Assembly: GCA_016858145.1 (NCBI GenBank)
Contig: JAEHOE010000158.1
Coordinates: 62,001-126,000 of the forward strand
From: Edaphochlamys debaryana
Lineage: Eukaryota; Chlorophyta; Chlorophyceae; Chlamydomonadales
DNA length: 64,000 nucleotides
Direction of reading: 5' to 3'
The notes below the pieces were generated by a model. The model ran no database searches. It saw only the letters and a list, made by a program, of their open reading frames with translations, and had not been told where the DNA came from. This document shows positions 1 to 12,800 of the stretch, in pieces. Each line of letters starts with the position of its first letter. Position 1 is the stretch's first letter. The position numbers and the translations under genes were made by a program.

Positions 1-16
1 ACTACACTACGGGCGC
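1..16 (-). tRNA. tRNA-Gly-like gene, 5' end only (cut by window edge)
   Basis: The first 16 bases are the reverse complement of the 5' end of the tRNA-Gly-like gene seen complete at 1508-1578 and 49613-49683. The sequence that follows (about 20-60) matches the upstream flanks of both complete copies. Only the acceptor 5' strand and the start of the D arm lie inside the window. Confidence 0.75.
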
Positions 17-1507
17 TTTTCCGTGTGTGAAGGCGGGTTGTGCGCAACACAATGCCGAAAGGGCGGGCCACACATAACACAGCCACAAGCACGTTGTGGT
101 GCTGCAGGACCCGGCGGCGCTCAGGGTGCGTGGCCCCAGGCAGTCAGTCGGGTGCGGGGGCCCTCATCTGTGCAGTGAGGGTGCGTGTGCCCCTGTTTGT
201 TGGGGGCGGCAGGGGCTCAGAGCCGGGAGTGGGCGGGCCTAGAGGGGTTTGAGTGCTTCTCTAGGGTAGGTCTTGCAGTGCCCTCCGTCAAGCGCCGGCC
301 TGCAGGGCAGGCCCTGTTCATCGGTTTTGGGGAGGGCAGGTACTCAGGGTTGGGAGCTGGTGGGTCCAGGGAGGCGGGCACCTGCAGAGGCGAGTGATGT
401 TGGTGGCCGAGGGATGGGCGTGCAGGTCCGCTGGTGTGGGCGACGGGCGTGGAAGGGCGTGGACGTGGGCACACACGGCTAGGCGGGGCGACAGAGGGCC
501 CCGGTAAATCCAGCGGTTGCCCTACTGTAAGTGGTGCAAACGCCTGAGGAGACTAAGAGGGACTGAGAAGAGTCTTCACTCCTTGGTGCAAACGCCGGGC
601 GAGGGTAGAGGAGAGAGGCGGTACAGGGATGGAGCCGACTCATCTCCCGGCACATACCCCTTCCCCGCCGCTCATGTGACGCCACAGCCCGCGTGCACTG
701 CAACAGTAAGAGCTTCCGAGTGCGAGGCTCTGCTTGTTATACTACTCGATCCCAAGTGGCGAGGAGTGCCGACCATCCGACACGCACCATCTGTCGGCGC
801 CGACCTTCTGGAAAGACCCCTCCCGGTCAAGCAACATTGTAAACAGAATTGTCTACTCCAAAATCGTTAACTGAAGCCGCGAGGGGGCGAGGCTTTTGGC
901 GAGGCTTTTGGCGGGATGGAGGCGCGCTCATCGATCGTCGCGCCCCGCGCGCCCCTCCTCGCTCTCATGTGTCCCTCAAAGCAGCCTCAGGGGAATGCGA
1001 GTGCAGGTCGGCTTCAGGGTCCGGACTAGAATGTTCCACTCCGCCGTGAGTGCCCACGTCCACGCCCTTCCACGCCCGTCGCCCACACCAGCGGACCTGC
1101 ACGCCCATCCCTCGGCCACCAACATCACTCGCCTCTGCAGGTGCCCGCCTCCCTGGACCCACCAGCTCCCAACCCTGAGTACCTGCCCTCCCCAAAACCG
1201 ATGAACAGGGCCTGCCCTGCAGGCCGGCGCTTGACGGAGGGCACTGCCGGACCTACCCTAGAGAAGCACTCGCTCCCCTCTAGGCCCACCCACTCCCGGC
1301 TCTGAGCCCCTGCCGCCCCCAACAAACAGGGGCACACGCACCCTCACTGCACAGACGAGGGCCCCCGCACCCGACTGACTGCCTGGGGCCACGCACCCTG
1401 AGGGCCGCCGGGTCCTGCAGCACCACATTGCGCTTGCGGCTCTGTTGTGTGTGGGTCGCCCTTTCGGCATTGTGTTGCGCGCAACCCGCCTTCACACACG
1501 CGAACAT
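1..1507. repeat. inverted repeat (arms ~17-480 and ~1035-1507) between two tRNA-Gly-like genes
   Basis: The two arms translate to nearly the same peptides on opposite strands (40-252 on plus, 1258-1470 on minus), so they are inverted copies with scattered substitutions. They place two tRNA-Gly-like genes head to head about 1.5 kb apart. The central ~550 bases (481-1034) are not part of the repeat. I see no gene there, only a short direct repeat of a GGCGAGGCTTTTGGC motif near 885-915. Confidence 0.8.
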
Positions 1508-1578
1508 GCGCCCGTAGTGTAGTAGCATCATAGTCGCCTCCCACGCGACTGACCCGGGTGCAAATCCCGGCGGGCGCA
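1508..1578 (+). tRNA. tRNA-Gly(CCC)-like gene
   Basis: The 71 bases fold as a complete cloverleaf. The acceptor stem is GCGCCCG with CGGGCGC plus discriminator A. The D stem is typical of tRNA-Gly. The anticodon arm GTCGC/GCGAC has loop CTCCCAC, giving anticodon CCC. The variable loop has 4 bases, and the T arm is CCGGG/CCCGG with loop TGCAAAT. A T run follows within 10 bases, as expected of a Pol III terminator. Position 18 is A instead of G, and position 55 is G instead of T. These normally form the G18-psi55 tertiary pair, so this may be a tRNA-derived repeat or pseudo-tRNA rather than a working tRNA. No intron is present. Confidence 0.8.
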
Positions 1579-2716
1579 GACATTTTAACAGCGCGTGGCA
1601 AGGCTCCCTGGGCCCGGCTTTTGGCATTTTAGGGTCTCCCGCGTGTGGGGGGTGAGCTGCACGTCGGGACAGCGGGGGGGAGGGGCGGGGAGGCAGCGAA
1701 GCAGCGGGGGGGTGGACTTGGAAGAGCGGGGGAGGGCCCAACCTTCGAGTTCGAACCCGCATTCGGTCTCCAGGAAGTCTCCAGGCCCCAGGACCTCTCC
1801 AGGGCCCGTGTGGTACCAGGGCGGGTACCGCTGGTGAGGCTGGCTCCAACAGGGGGAGGGGGGTTCAAGGGGGGGCCTGGTGCGTGAGCAAGTACCGGGC
1901 GTGGTTCGATGGTGACTGCGCTGACGGGACAGGCACTCGGCCCTCAACGGGGCCCGGGCTGCTCAGATGCAGAGCAGGGGTCTGGCCCAGAGCCCTTCCT
2001 TGGTGCACAGCGGCAGCGGGGGGGGGCCTGCGGGAGGGGGGGGGGCTGGGGCCGGGGGCCGGCATGAACTCTGCATGCCCGGTCGCAGTGGTGGCTCACA
2101 GAACTGCAGGATGCCTCTGTGGTAATCGGTTCATGTGGGGACGGGAGCGAGCTGGACAGCCTGAGCGGGGGTGAGGGATAGAGTTGGCGGCGTGTGTGTG
2201 GGTCCGTCAGGGTCCGTCCAGCAGCACCCCCCGGAAAGTGAGGGTTGGTTGACACAGGCCAAGCCTGCCGAGGGGAGGGCGCTGACAAGTGCAGGAATAC
2301 TTCAGGTGTAGGGGGGTACGGTTGGGGCACGTGGAAGGCTTGCTGACGCCCGGCGGCGGGCGAGGGACGCGTGCGGCGAAGGGCAAGGAGGGGCACGGCA
2401 CGGTACAGGGCTCGGTACGGTTCGCCGCCTGCAGAGGGCAAGAGCTGCGTATAGTCGGTCCATAGTCAGTAGCTGTGTTCACACCCGTCAATCCTTTTAC
2501 AGGTGCCTCTCTGCGCGAGCTATCCGAGCGCGATGCGGCAGCGGGCATCGACAGGTGCCTGACCTATACCTCATCTCCGCATCAGATTCTTGCTTTGTGA
2601 GTACGTAAGAGCGCCTTGAAAACAAGAGCGGTTTCCGAGGAGTGGCTTTTGCAACTTGGAATGCGAGTCAGACTTCCTCAGCGTCAATACAACTCAGCAC
2701 CTGGTCGCGATGAGCA
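1579..2716. other. intergenic, no gene recognised
   Basis: GC-rich sequence between the tRNA-like gene and exostosin copy A. Open frames here are short, overlap on both strands and are dominated by Gly/Pro/Arg, as expected from base composition. G runs occur near 2018-2045. No convincing exon, repeat family or RNA was seen. Confidence 0.5.
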
Positions 2717-5700
2717 ATGCATGCAGCAGCTATGCTGGCAACGTCGTTAATACTGCCTGACCGTGGCCGTGTGACCGGCTGCCATGCCCGGCACAATTGC
2801 GTGGCGCTCCCGCTCTCGGCGCTGCTGCTGGCTGTGCTGCTAAGCGCCTCGGGCCGGCGCCTGCTGGAGCCGGGCGGGGGCAGCGGAGGGGTGGTGCAGG
2901 GCCGCAAGCCCTGCGCGCGCGGCTGGTGGGTGCGGGGGGTGGCACGAGGTGTTTGTGCCAGCGTGCCAGCGTGCCTACGCTCCCGCCTCCCTGCCAACGT
3001 ATGTACGCGTCCGTTGCACATGGCAGAGAAATTCCTTCCAGCGCTGATTCTTACTCCCTCCCTCCGCTCCCAGCTTGGACCGTGGCAACTGCAACTACGA
3101 GACCGGCCGCTGCGAGTGCCCCTGGGGCTGGCGTGGTGGGGGGGGTGGGGGGGAGTGGGGGGGGGCGAGGGAGGATTTGAAGAGCGAGGAAGCTACGGCC
3201 TTATCTCTGGAGACCAGCGCTTCTCGACAGCGGCGGGGTTTGGTCCTCGCTTAGAAACCGGCAGGCGAGTGGTGAGCCGCTGTGGCTGCACCTCCTCCCT
3301 CTAACCGGCCGCAGTCAAGCCCTGTGGCCCCTGCCTCTTTCTCGGCCCTCGGCCCTCGGCCCCCAGGTGAGGCCTGCGAGGTGGACTTCCTGGCGGCCTG
3401 CCGGCAGACGCCCGACGACCCAGGTGCGCCGGCGCTTGGTGGCACACGCAAGCCAGGGCAGGGCATGGGGCGGCGCGACTCAACAAGCGGTGTGGCGGGG
3501 TGTGGCGGTGATCCTGCGGGGGCAAGACCCCACAACCCCTCCTCCGTCCCTCGCCTCGGTCCCTCCGCACATGTTCTATGGCGGGCGGCTGGGGCCCGAG
3601 GGTTGCAAGCGACAAGTTGTTAAGCCCCCGCCCTGAACTGGACCGCCCATTGTGCCCCTTGACCGGTCCTCCCTCCCCTCCGCCGCTCCTCGGTCCGCCC
3701 ATCCGCCCCTCCACCCCTCGGTCCGCCCCGCCGCCCCTCCCTCTATCTGCAGGCTCGTGCGGGCTAGTGATGCCCAAGAATTGCGAGTGCCACCGGTGGG
3801 GCTGTGTCTGCCCGTGACCTTTGGGGGCTGGTTTGAGTCCTCAAGGAAGTGACGGGACGGCACGGCACCGAGCTCGGGCCTTGCTTGTCTAGGGCCGCTC
3901 GGCGAAGCGTTACGGCCAAGGTCCCTTTAGTTCCCCGCTCCACCCCTCGTCCCCCGCCATCGCCTGGCTTCAGGGCATGCCACAGCTTGTACTGCAAGTA
4001 CGGCACGGATACGGACCGCTGCCACTTACTTCGAGGTGGGTGGTGTGCCGTACGCTGGACAAACTGGGGCGGTAGCCCGATCCGGGGATTGCGCTCGTGG
4101 GTCTCATTTGGACAGGGCCATCCGTGCAGTCCATGCAGTCTCCGCTTGTTTGCGGCATTGTCTCTGATGGCGCAACTCTCGTACCTCCCACACAGGGGGG
4201 CCGGTGGACCCCCGGGTCGCCGTGCTGGCTGTACGGCAACAACGCCACGGGTACGGCAGGCGCCCTGGGACGGCCGCAGAACAGCTCACGGTACCCCGAG
4301 AACCCCGAGGCCGAGACCATATGGTACGAACAGGTACGGCAGTACGGCAGACTCTGCGGGGTGCATGCTGGGGTGAGGTTCACCTTGGCCAACGCGGCGC
4401 ACCCTTTGCTAAACCTCCGACCTGTTGTCGTACAGATCCCCATCTTCTACAACAAGGACACGTACGACGAGAGCATGCGGTTGCACGTGAGTTCTGCAAC
4501 GGCAGGTACCGCCGGCCTTGCCCTTATCCCCCGCTCAACCTCGCCCAAATCCCCCGCTTCCTGCCCTGAAAACACCACTCCAGCTTTTGCCTCTGCCGCT
4601 GCCTCGCCCACCCCCAGAAACCCCCCCGCAGCCTCGCCCACGCCCCCAACCGCCTCACTCGTCGCCCGCCGCCCCCCGCCTCCCACCCCCACAGGACCCC
4701 AAGCGCCTCTACCGCTCGCCCATCCACCGGCCCGGCATCCCCCACATGCAAGACGACCACATCGCCCGGCCGCTGTCCCACTGCTCGGACAGCCACAACT
4801 GCAGCAACGGCCGCGGCTACTGCATGGAGTGGGAGCCGGGGGCGGTGAGTGCGGCTGGGCGCGGGGCGTGGGGACTGAGGCAGTGTGCAACCGGGTCTGG
4901 GGCCCACCAGCCGGGGCCCCACTGGCCCCCAATGCGTGGGGGCGTGTGTGTGTTAGGTTGCCTCGTCCTTCTGCGCTGTTGGGAGCCCCGCGTGGCGCGG
5001 GGGCCTGGAGTGGCGGCCGCCGCCACCGCCTGCGTACCGGGCCAGGGTGACGCGAAGTCAGGGTTGCGGAAGGATCCCTCGGGGTCTGCGTACTGCCGAG
5101 TGAGCGCCGTGGTCCCAAAGCAAGCAAGCGCATGCTGCCCGCCCGGGTGTCCGCGCCTTTTACGGCCCGCTTCTCTCCCCACGCACCCTGTGCTCGGCAA
5201 CCCCGCAGCCGTCGCAGTGCTTCTGCCACCTGGGCTGGCGGGGGCCCAGCTGCTCGGACGTGAGTACGGGGCTACACAGGGACAAAGGAAGCGGCGGTAA
5301 AGGGGAAGAGGAGGGCGGGGGACTGGGAGGTGGAAAATGCTAAAACGTTTAGAAATGTTTACGGGGTCTCGACGGCGGGGGCCGGGGCGCCTGTGTGTAC
5401 AGACTAAAGTGCGCTGTGGAAGCCAGGAATGATCCTCTCGAGCTAGGGGCCGGGCGGCAGGGGCAGGATCAGGGGCCTTGGGATGGCGACAAGGGACGGA
5501 TACCTCTTTCATCTCGCCTTAGGCACGCTCCTTGGAGAGGCGGGGAGGCACCGAGCCTCCAGCCCATGCTCCCCAGTCCCCCTTGGTCCCTCCCTCCTTC
5601 AAGCACGCCTATGACGGCCTGTGTGCGCACTTTCCCCCCCACCCCACCACCACCACCAGGCCGACAAAGAGGGCGCCTGCTGGATGAGCCCCACGTGCGG

Positions 5701-5780
5701 TGGCGTGGGCAGCTGCCAGTCGGGGTCCTGCCAGTGCCCCGACGGGCGCTGGGGCTGGGGCTGCCACCGCACGTCCGTCC
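2717..5780 (+). pseudogene. exostosin-like gene, copy A: 5' half only, truncated by satellite
   Basis: This is a paralogue of the minus-strand gene at 39457-48868. Exons readable by homology and splice sites are: exon 1, a hydrophobic anchor containing LPLSALLLAVLLSASGRRLL, ending near 2948; 3074-3135 (EGF-like, CNYETGRCECPWGWRG); 3367-3423; 3753-3795; 3974-4049; 4196-4333; 4436-4486; 4695-4844; 5209-5259 (CFCHLGWRGPSC); and 5660 to about 5775 (CPDGRWGWGCHRT). Five exons have exactly the lengths of their copy B counterparts (62, 57, 138, 51 and 51 bases). Near 2800 there is a 1-base deletion relative to copy B, just after its ATG. Copy A could instead start at 2717 in the shifted frame. The last exon runs directly into the 254-bp satellite and no exostosin catalytic exons follow, so a working glycosyltransferase is unlikely. 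A short secreted EGF-like product cannot be excluded. Confidence 0.75.
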
Positions 5781-6810
5781 AACCCGCCGTTCGGGACCGT
5801 GCTGGCAACGACGTTGGCTCAAGCTGTCACGTGCTGGGCTCCGCCAGTCCCTGATCACACGGCGAGTCCTCGGCTGGGGCCATGGGCACCGCCGTACCGA
5901 TCTGCGTTATCTAATTGGCAGTGGGGCGTTGCTGCACCGCTCTCCGTGACCCGGCGGCGGCGGGGCCAGGCTCTGCCGACACGGCCTGCGAAGGTGACGC
6001 TCTCACGTGCTGGCCTCCGCCACGCCCTGCTCGCATGGCAAGGCCTCGCCTGGGGCCGTGGGCACCGCCGTACCACTACCCGCTACCTATCGGCGGCGGG
6101 GTGCTGCCGCACTGCTGTACGTGTCCTGGCGGCAGCGGGGCGTTGCCGTACCCCTCCTCGTGTCCTGGCGGCAGCGTGGCGTTGCCGTACCGCTCTCCGA
6201 ATGCCGGCGGCGGCAAGGCCAGGCTCTGCCGACACGTGCGGCCTCCACGTATCCGGCAGCCGGATAGTGGCAGCGGAAGGCGCTGTTCCGCCCGCCGTTC
6301 GGGACCGTGCTGGCAACGACGTTGGCTCAAGCTGTCACGTGCTGGACTCCGCCAGTCCCTGATCACACGCCGAGGCCTCGGCTGGGGCCATGGGCACCGC
6401 CGTACCGCTCTGCGTTTCCTAGTTGGCAGTGGGGCGTTGCTGCACCGTTTTCTGTGACCCGGAGGCGGCGGGGCCAGGCTCTGCCGACACGGCCTGCCTG
6501 GGTGACGCTCTCACGTGCTGGCCTCCGCCAAGCCTTGCTCGCACGGCAAGGCCTCGCCTGGGGCCGTGGGCACCGCCGTACCACTACCCGCTACCTATCG
6601 GCGGCGGGGTGCTGCCGCACCGCTTTACGTGTCCTGGCGGCAGCGGGGCGTTGCCGTACCCCTCTTCGTGTCCTGGCGGCAGCGGGGCGTTGCCGTACTG
6701 CTCTCCGAATGCCGGCGGCAGCAAGGCCACGCTCTGCCGACACGTGCGGCCTCCACGTATCTGGCAGCCGGATGACAAGAGGAAGGCGCTGTCCCGCCCG
6801 CCGATTGGGA

Positions 6811-9800
6811 CAATGCTGGCAACGACGTTGGCTCAAGCTGTCACGTGCTGGACTCCGCCAGTCCCTGATCACACGGCGAGGCGTCGGCTGGGGCCATGGG
6901 CACCGCCGTACCACTACCCGATACCTATCGGTGGCGGGGTGCTGCCGCCCTGCTGTACGTGTCCTGGCGGCAGCGGGGCGTTGCCATAACCCTTTTCATG
7001 TCCTGGCGGCAGCGGGGCGTTGCCGTACTGCTGTCCGAATGCCGGCGGCGGAAAGGCCAGGCTCTGCCGACACGTGCGGCCACCACATAATTGGCAGCCG
7101 GATGACAAGAGGAAGGCGCTGTCCCGCCCGCCGTTCGGGACAATGCTGGCAACGACGTTGGCTCAAGCTCTCACGTGCTGGACTCCGCCAGTCCCTGATC
7201 TCACGGCGAGGCCTCGCCTGGGGCCATTGGCACCGCCGTACCGCTCTGCCAACACGGCCTGCGAAGGTGACGCTCTCACGTGCTGGCCTCCGCCACGCCC
7301 TGCTCGCACGGAAAGGCCTCGTCTGGGGCCGTGGGCACCGCCGTACCACTACCCGCTACCTATCGGCGGCGGGGTGCTGCCGCACCGCTTTACGTGTCCT
7401 GGCGGCAGCGGGGCGTTGCCGTACCCCTCTTCGTGTCCTGGCGGCAGCGGGGCGTTGCTGTACTGCTCTCCGAATGCCGGCGGCAGCAAGGCCAGGCTCT
7501 GCCGACACGTGCGGCCTCCACGTATCCGGCAGCCGGATGACAAGAGGAAGGCGCTGTCCCGCCCGCCGTTTGGGACAATGCTGGCAACGACGTTGGCTCA
7601 AGCTGTCACGTGCTGGACTCCGCCAGTCCCTGATCACACGGCGAGGCGTCGGCTGGGGCCATGGGCACCGCCGTACCACTACCCGATACCTATCGGTGGC
7701 GGGGTGCTGCCGCACTGCTGTACGTGTCCTGGCGGCAGCGGGGCGTTGCCATAACCCTTTTCATGTCCTGGCGGCAGCGGGGCGTTGCCGTACTGCTGTC
7801 CGAATGCCGGCGGCGGAAAGGCCAGGCTCTGCCGACACGTGCGGCCACCACATAATTGGCAGCCGGATGACAAGAGGAAGGCGCTGTCCCGCCCGCCGTT
7901 CGGGACAATGCTGGCAACGACGTTGGCTCAAGCTCTCACGTGCTGAACTCCGCCAGTCCCTGATCTCACGGCGAGGCCTCGCCTGGGGCCATTGGCACCG
8001 CCGTACCGCTCTGCCAACACGGCCTGCGAAGGTGACGCTCTCACGTGCTGGCCTCCGCCACGCCCTGCTCGCACGGAAAGGCCTCGTCTGGGGCCGTGGG
8101 CACCGCCGTACCACTACCCGCTACCTATCGGCGGCGGGGTGCTGCCGCACCGCTTTACGTGTCCTGGCGGCAGCGGGGCGTTGCCGTACCCCTCTTCGTG
8201 TCCTGGCGGCAGCGGGGCGTTGCCGTACTGCTCTCCGAATGCCGGCGGCAGCAAGGCCAGGCTCTGCCGACACGTGCGGCCTCCACGTATCCGGCAGCCG
8301 GATGACAAGAGGAAGGCGCTGTCCCGCCCGCCGTTTGGGACAATGCTGGCAACGACGTTGGCTCAAGCTGTCACGTGCTGGACTCCGCCAGTCCCTGATC
8401 ACACGGCGAGGCGTCGGCTGGGGCCATGGGCACCGCCGTACCACTACCCGATACCTATCGGTGGCGGGGTGCTGCCGCACTGCTGTACGTGTCCTGGCGG
8501 CAGCGGGGCGTTGCCATAACCCTTTTCATGTCCTGGCGGCAGCGGGGCGTTGCCGTACTGCTGTCCGAATGCCGGCGGCGGAAAGGCCAGGCTCTGCCGA
8601 CACGTGCGGCCACCACATAATTGGCAGCCGGATGACAAGAGGAAGGCGCTGTCCCGCCCGCCGTTCGGGACAATGCTGGCAACGACGTTGGCTCAAGCTC
8701 TCACGTGCTGGACTCCGCCAGTCCCTGATCTCACGGCGAGGCCTCGCCTGGGGCCATTGGCACCGCCGTACCGCTCTGCCAACACGGCCTGCGAAGGTGA
8801 CGCTCTCACGTGCTGGCCTCCGCCACGCCCTGCTCGCACGGAAAGGCCTCGTCTGGGGCCGTGGGCACCGCCGTACCACTACCCGCTACCTATCGGCGGC
8901 GGGGTGCTGCCGCACCGCTTAAATGTCCTGGCGGCAGCGGGGCGTTGCCGTACCCCTCTTCGTGTCCTGGCGGCAGCGGGGCGTTGCCGTACTGCTCTCC
9001 GAATGCCGGCGGCAGCAAGGCCAGGCTCTGCCGACACGTGCGGCCTCCACGTATCCGGCAGCCGGATGACAAGAGGAAGGCGCTGTCCCGCCCGCCGTTC
9101 GGGACAAAGCTGGCAACGACGTTGGCTCAAGCTGTCACGTGCTGGACTCCGCCAGTCCCTGATCACACGGCGAGGCGTCGGCTGGGGCCATGGGCACCGC
9201 CGTACCACTACCCGATACCTATCGGTGGCGGGGTGCTGCCGCACTGCTGTACGTGTCCTGGCGGCAGCGGGGCGTTGCCATAACCCTTTTCATGTCCTGG
9301 CGGCAGCGGGGCGTTGCCGTACTGCTGTCCGAATGCCGGCGGCGGTAAGGCCAGGCTCTGCCGACACGTGCGGCCACCACATAATTGGCAGCCGGATGAC
9401 AAGAGGAAGGCGCTGTCCCGCCCGCCGTTCGGGACAATGCTGGCAACGACGTTGGCTCAAGCTCTCACGTGCTGAACTCCGCCAGTCCCTGATCTCACGG
9501 CGAGGCCTCGCCTGGGGCCATGGGCACCGCCGTACCGCTCTGCCAACACGGCCTGTCTGGGTGACGCTCTCACGTGCTGGCCTCCGCCACGCCCTGCTCG
9601 CACGGAAAGGCCTCGTCTGGGGCCGTGGGCACCGCCGTACCACTACCCGCTACCTATCGGCGGCGGGGCGCTTCCGCACCGCTTTACGTGTCCTGGCGGC
9701 AGCGGGGCGTTGCCGTACCCCTCTTCGTGTCCTGGCGGCAGCGGGGCGTTGCCGTAACGCTCTTTGTTTCCTGGCGGCGGCAAAGCCAGGCTTTGCCGAC

Positions 9801-9872
9801 ACGTGCGGCCTCCACGTATCCGGCAGCTGGATAGTGGCAGCGGAAGGCGCTGTCCCGCCCGCCGTTCGAAAC
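6811..9872. repeat. 765-bp higher-order repeat, four copies
   Basis: Landmarks at 6811, 7577, 8342, 9109 and 9873 are 765-767 bases apart, each interval split into about 436 plus 329. The four units are nearly identical, including the variant CACCACATAATTGGC segment that appears once per unit. 765 is divisible by three, which explains the 871-codon open frame 6307-8922. Confidence 0.9.
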
Positions 9873-12800
9873 CGTGCTGGCAACGACGTTGGCTCAAGCT
9901 CTCACGTGCTGGACTCCGCCAGTCCCTGATCACACGGCGAGGCGTCGGCTGGGGCCATGGGCACCGCCGTACCGCTCTGCGTTTCCTAGTTGGCAGTGGG
10001 GCGTTGCTGCACCGCTTTCTGTGACCCGGAGGCGGCGGGGCCAGGCTCTGCCGACACGGCCTGCGAAGGTGACGCTCTCACGTGCTGGCCTCCGCCACGC
10101 CCTGCTCGCATGGCAAGGCCTCGCCTGGGGCCGTGGGCACCGCCGTACCACTACCCGCTACCTATCGACGGCGGGGTGCTGCCGCACCGCTTTACGTGTC
10201 CTGGCGGCAGCGGGGCGTTGCCGTACCCCTCTTCGTGTCCTGGCGGCAGCGTGGCGTTGCCGTACCGCTCTCCGAATGCCGGCGGCGGCAAGGCCACGCT
10301 CTGCCGACACGTGCGGCCTCCACGTATCCGGCAGCCGGATAGCGGCAGCGGAAGGCGCTGTTCCGCCCGCCGTTTGGGACCGTGCTGGCAACGACGTTGG
10401 CTCAAGGTCTCACGTGCTGGGCTCCGCCAGTCCCTGATCACACGGCGAGGCCTCGGCTGGGGCCATGGGCACCGCCGTACCGCTCTCCGTTACCTAATTG
10501 GCAGTGGGGCGTTGCTGCACCGCTCTCCGTGACCCGGCGGCGGCGGGGCCAGGCTCTGCCGACACGGCCTGCCTGGGTGACGCTCTCACGTGCTGGCCTC
10601 CGCCACGCCCTGCTCGCATGGCAAGGCCTCGCCTGGGGCCGTGGGCACCGCCGTACCACTACCCGCTACCTATCGGCGGCGGGGTGCTGCCGCACTGCTT
10701 TACGTGTCCTGGCGGCAGCGGGGCGTTGCCGTACCCCTCTTCGTGTCCTGGCGGCAGCGGGGCGTTGCCGTAACGCTCTCCGAATGCCGGCGGCAGCAAG
10801 GCCAGGCTCTGCCGACACGTGCGGCCTCCACGTATCTGGCAGCCGGATAGCGGCAGCGGAAGGCGCTGTCCCGCCCGCCGTTCGGGACCGTGCTGGCAAC
10901 GACGTTGGCTCAAGCTCTCATGTGCTGGACTCCGCCAGTCCCTGATCACACGGCGAGGCCTCGCCTCGGGCCATGGGCACCGCCGTACCGCTCTCCGTTA
11001 CCTAATTGGCAGTGGGGCGTCGCTGCACCGCTCTCCGTGACCCGGCGGCGGCGGGGCCAGGCTCTGCCGACACGGCCTGCCTGGATGACGCTCTCACGTG
11101 CTGGCCTCCGCCAAGCCTTGCTCGCACGGCAAGGCCTCGCCTGGGGCCGTGGGCACCGCCGTACCACTACCCGCTACCTATCGGCGGCGGGGTGCTGCCG
11201 CACTGCTGTACGTGTCCTGGCGGCAGCGGGGCGTTGCCATAACCCTTTTCATGTCCTGGCGGCAGCGGGGCGTTGCCGTACTGCTGTCCGAATGCCGGCG
11301 GCAGCAAGGCCAGGCTCTGCCGACACGTGCGGCCACCACATAATTGGCAGCCGGATGACAAGAGAAAGGCGCTGTCCCGCCCGCCGTTCGGGACAATGCT
11401 GGCAACGACGTTGGCTCAAGCTGTCACATGCTGGACTCCGCCAGTCCCTGATCACACGGCGAGTCCTCGGCTGGGGCCATGGGCACCGCCGTACCACTAC
11501 CCGATACCTATCGGCGGCGGGGTGCTGCCGCACTGCTGTACGTGTCCTGGCGGCAGCGGGGCGTTGCCATAACCCTTTTCATGTCCTGGCGGCAGCGGGG
11601 CGTTGCCGTACTGCTGTCCGAATGCCGGCGGCGGCAAGGCCAGGCTCTGCCGACACGTGCGGCCACCACATAATTGGCAGCCGGATGACAAGAGGAAGGC
11701 GCTGTCCCGCCCGCCGTTCGGGACAATGCTGGCAACGACGTTGGCTCAAGCTGTCACGTGCTGGACTCCGCCAGTCCCTGATCACACGGCGAGGCCTCGC
11801 CTCGGGCCATGGGCACCGCCGTACCGCTCTCCGTTACCTAATTGGCAGCGGGGCGTTGCTACACCGCTCTCCGTGACCCGGCGGCGGCGGGGCCAGGCTC
11901 TGCCGACACGGCCTGCCTGGGTGACGCTCTCACGTGCTGGCCTCCGCCACGCCCTGCTCGCACGGCAAGGCCTCGCCTGGGGCCGTGGGCACCGCCGTAC
12001 CACTACCCGCTACCTATCGGCGGCGGGGTGCTGCCGCACTGCTTTACGTGTCCTGGCGGCAGCGGGGCGTTGCCGTACCCCTCTTCGTGTCCTGGCGGCA
12101 GCGGGGCGTTGCCGTACCGCTCTTTGTTTCCTGATGGCGGCAAGGCCAGGCTCTGCCGACACGTGCGGCCTCCACGTATCCGGCAGCCGGATGACAAGAG
12201 GAAGGCGCTGTCCCGCCCGCCGTTCGGGACAATGCTGGCAACGACGTTGGCTCAAGCTGTCACATGCTGGACTCCGCCAGTCCCTGATCACACGGCGAGG
12301 CGTCGGCTGGGGCCATGGGCACTGCCGTACCACTACCCGATACCTATCGGTGGCGGGGTGCTGCCGCACTGCTGTACGTGTCCTGGCGGCAGCGGGGCGT
12401 TGCCATAACCCTTTTCATGTCCTGGCGGCAGCGGGGCGTTGCCGTACTGCTCTCCGAATGCCGGCGGCGGCAAGGCCAGGCTCTGCCGACACGTGCGGCC
12501 TCCACGTATCTGGCAGCCGGATAGCGGCAGCGAAAGGCGCTGTCCTGCCCGCCGTTCGTAGCCGTGCCGGCAACGACGTTGGCTCAAGCTCTCACGTGCT
12601 GGACTTCGCCAGTCCCTGATCACACGGCGAGGCCGCGCCTGGGGCCATGGGCACCGCCGTACCGCTCTGCGTTATCTAATTGGCATTGGGGCGTTGCTAC
12701 ACCGCTCTCCGTGACCCGGCGGCGGCGGGGCCAGGCTCTGCCGACACGGCCTGCCTGGGTGACGCTCTCACGTGCTGGCCTCCGCCACGCCCTGCTCGCA

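Noticed and set aside
1280..1849. 189-codon minus-strand frame overlapping the tRNA
   Set aside because: It runs antisense through the tRNA-Gly-like gene and the inverted-repeat arm and has no recognisable domain.
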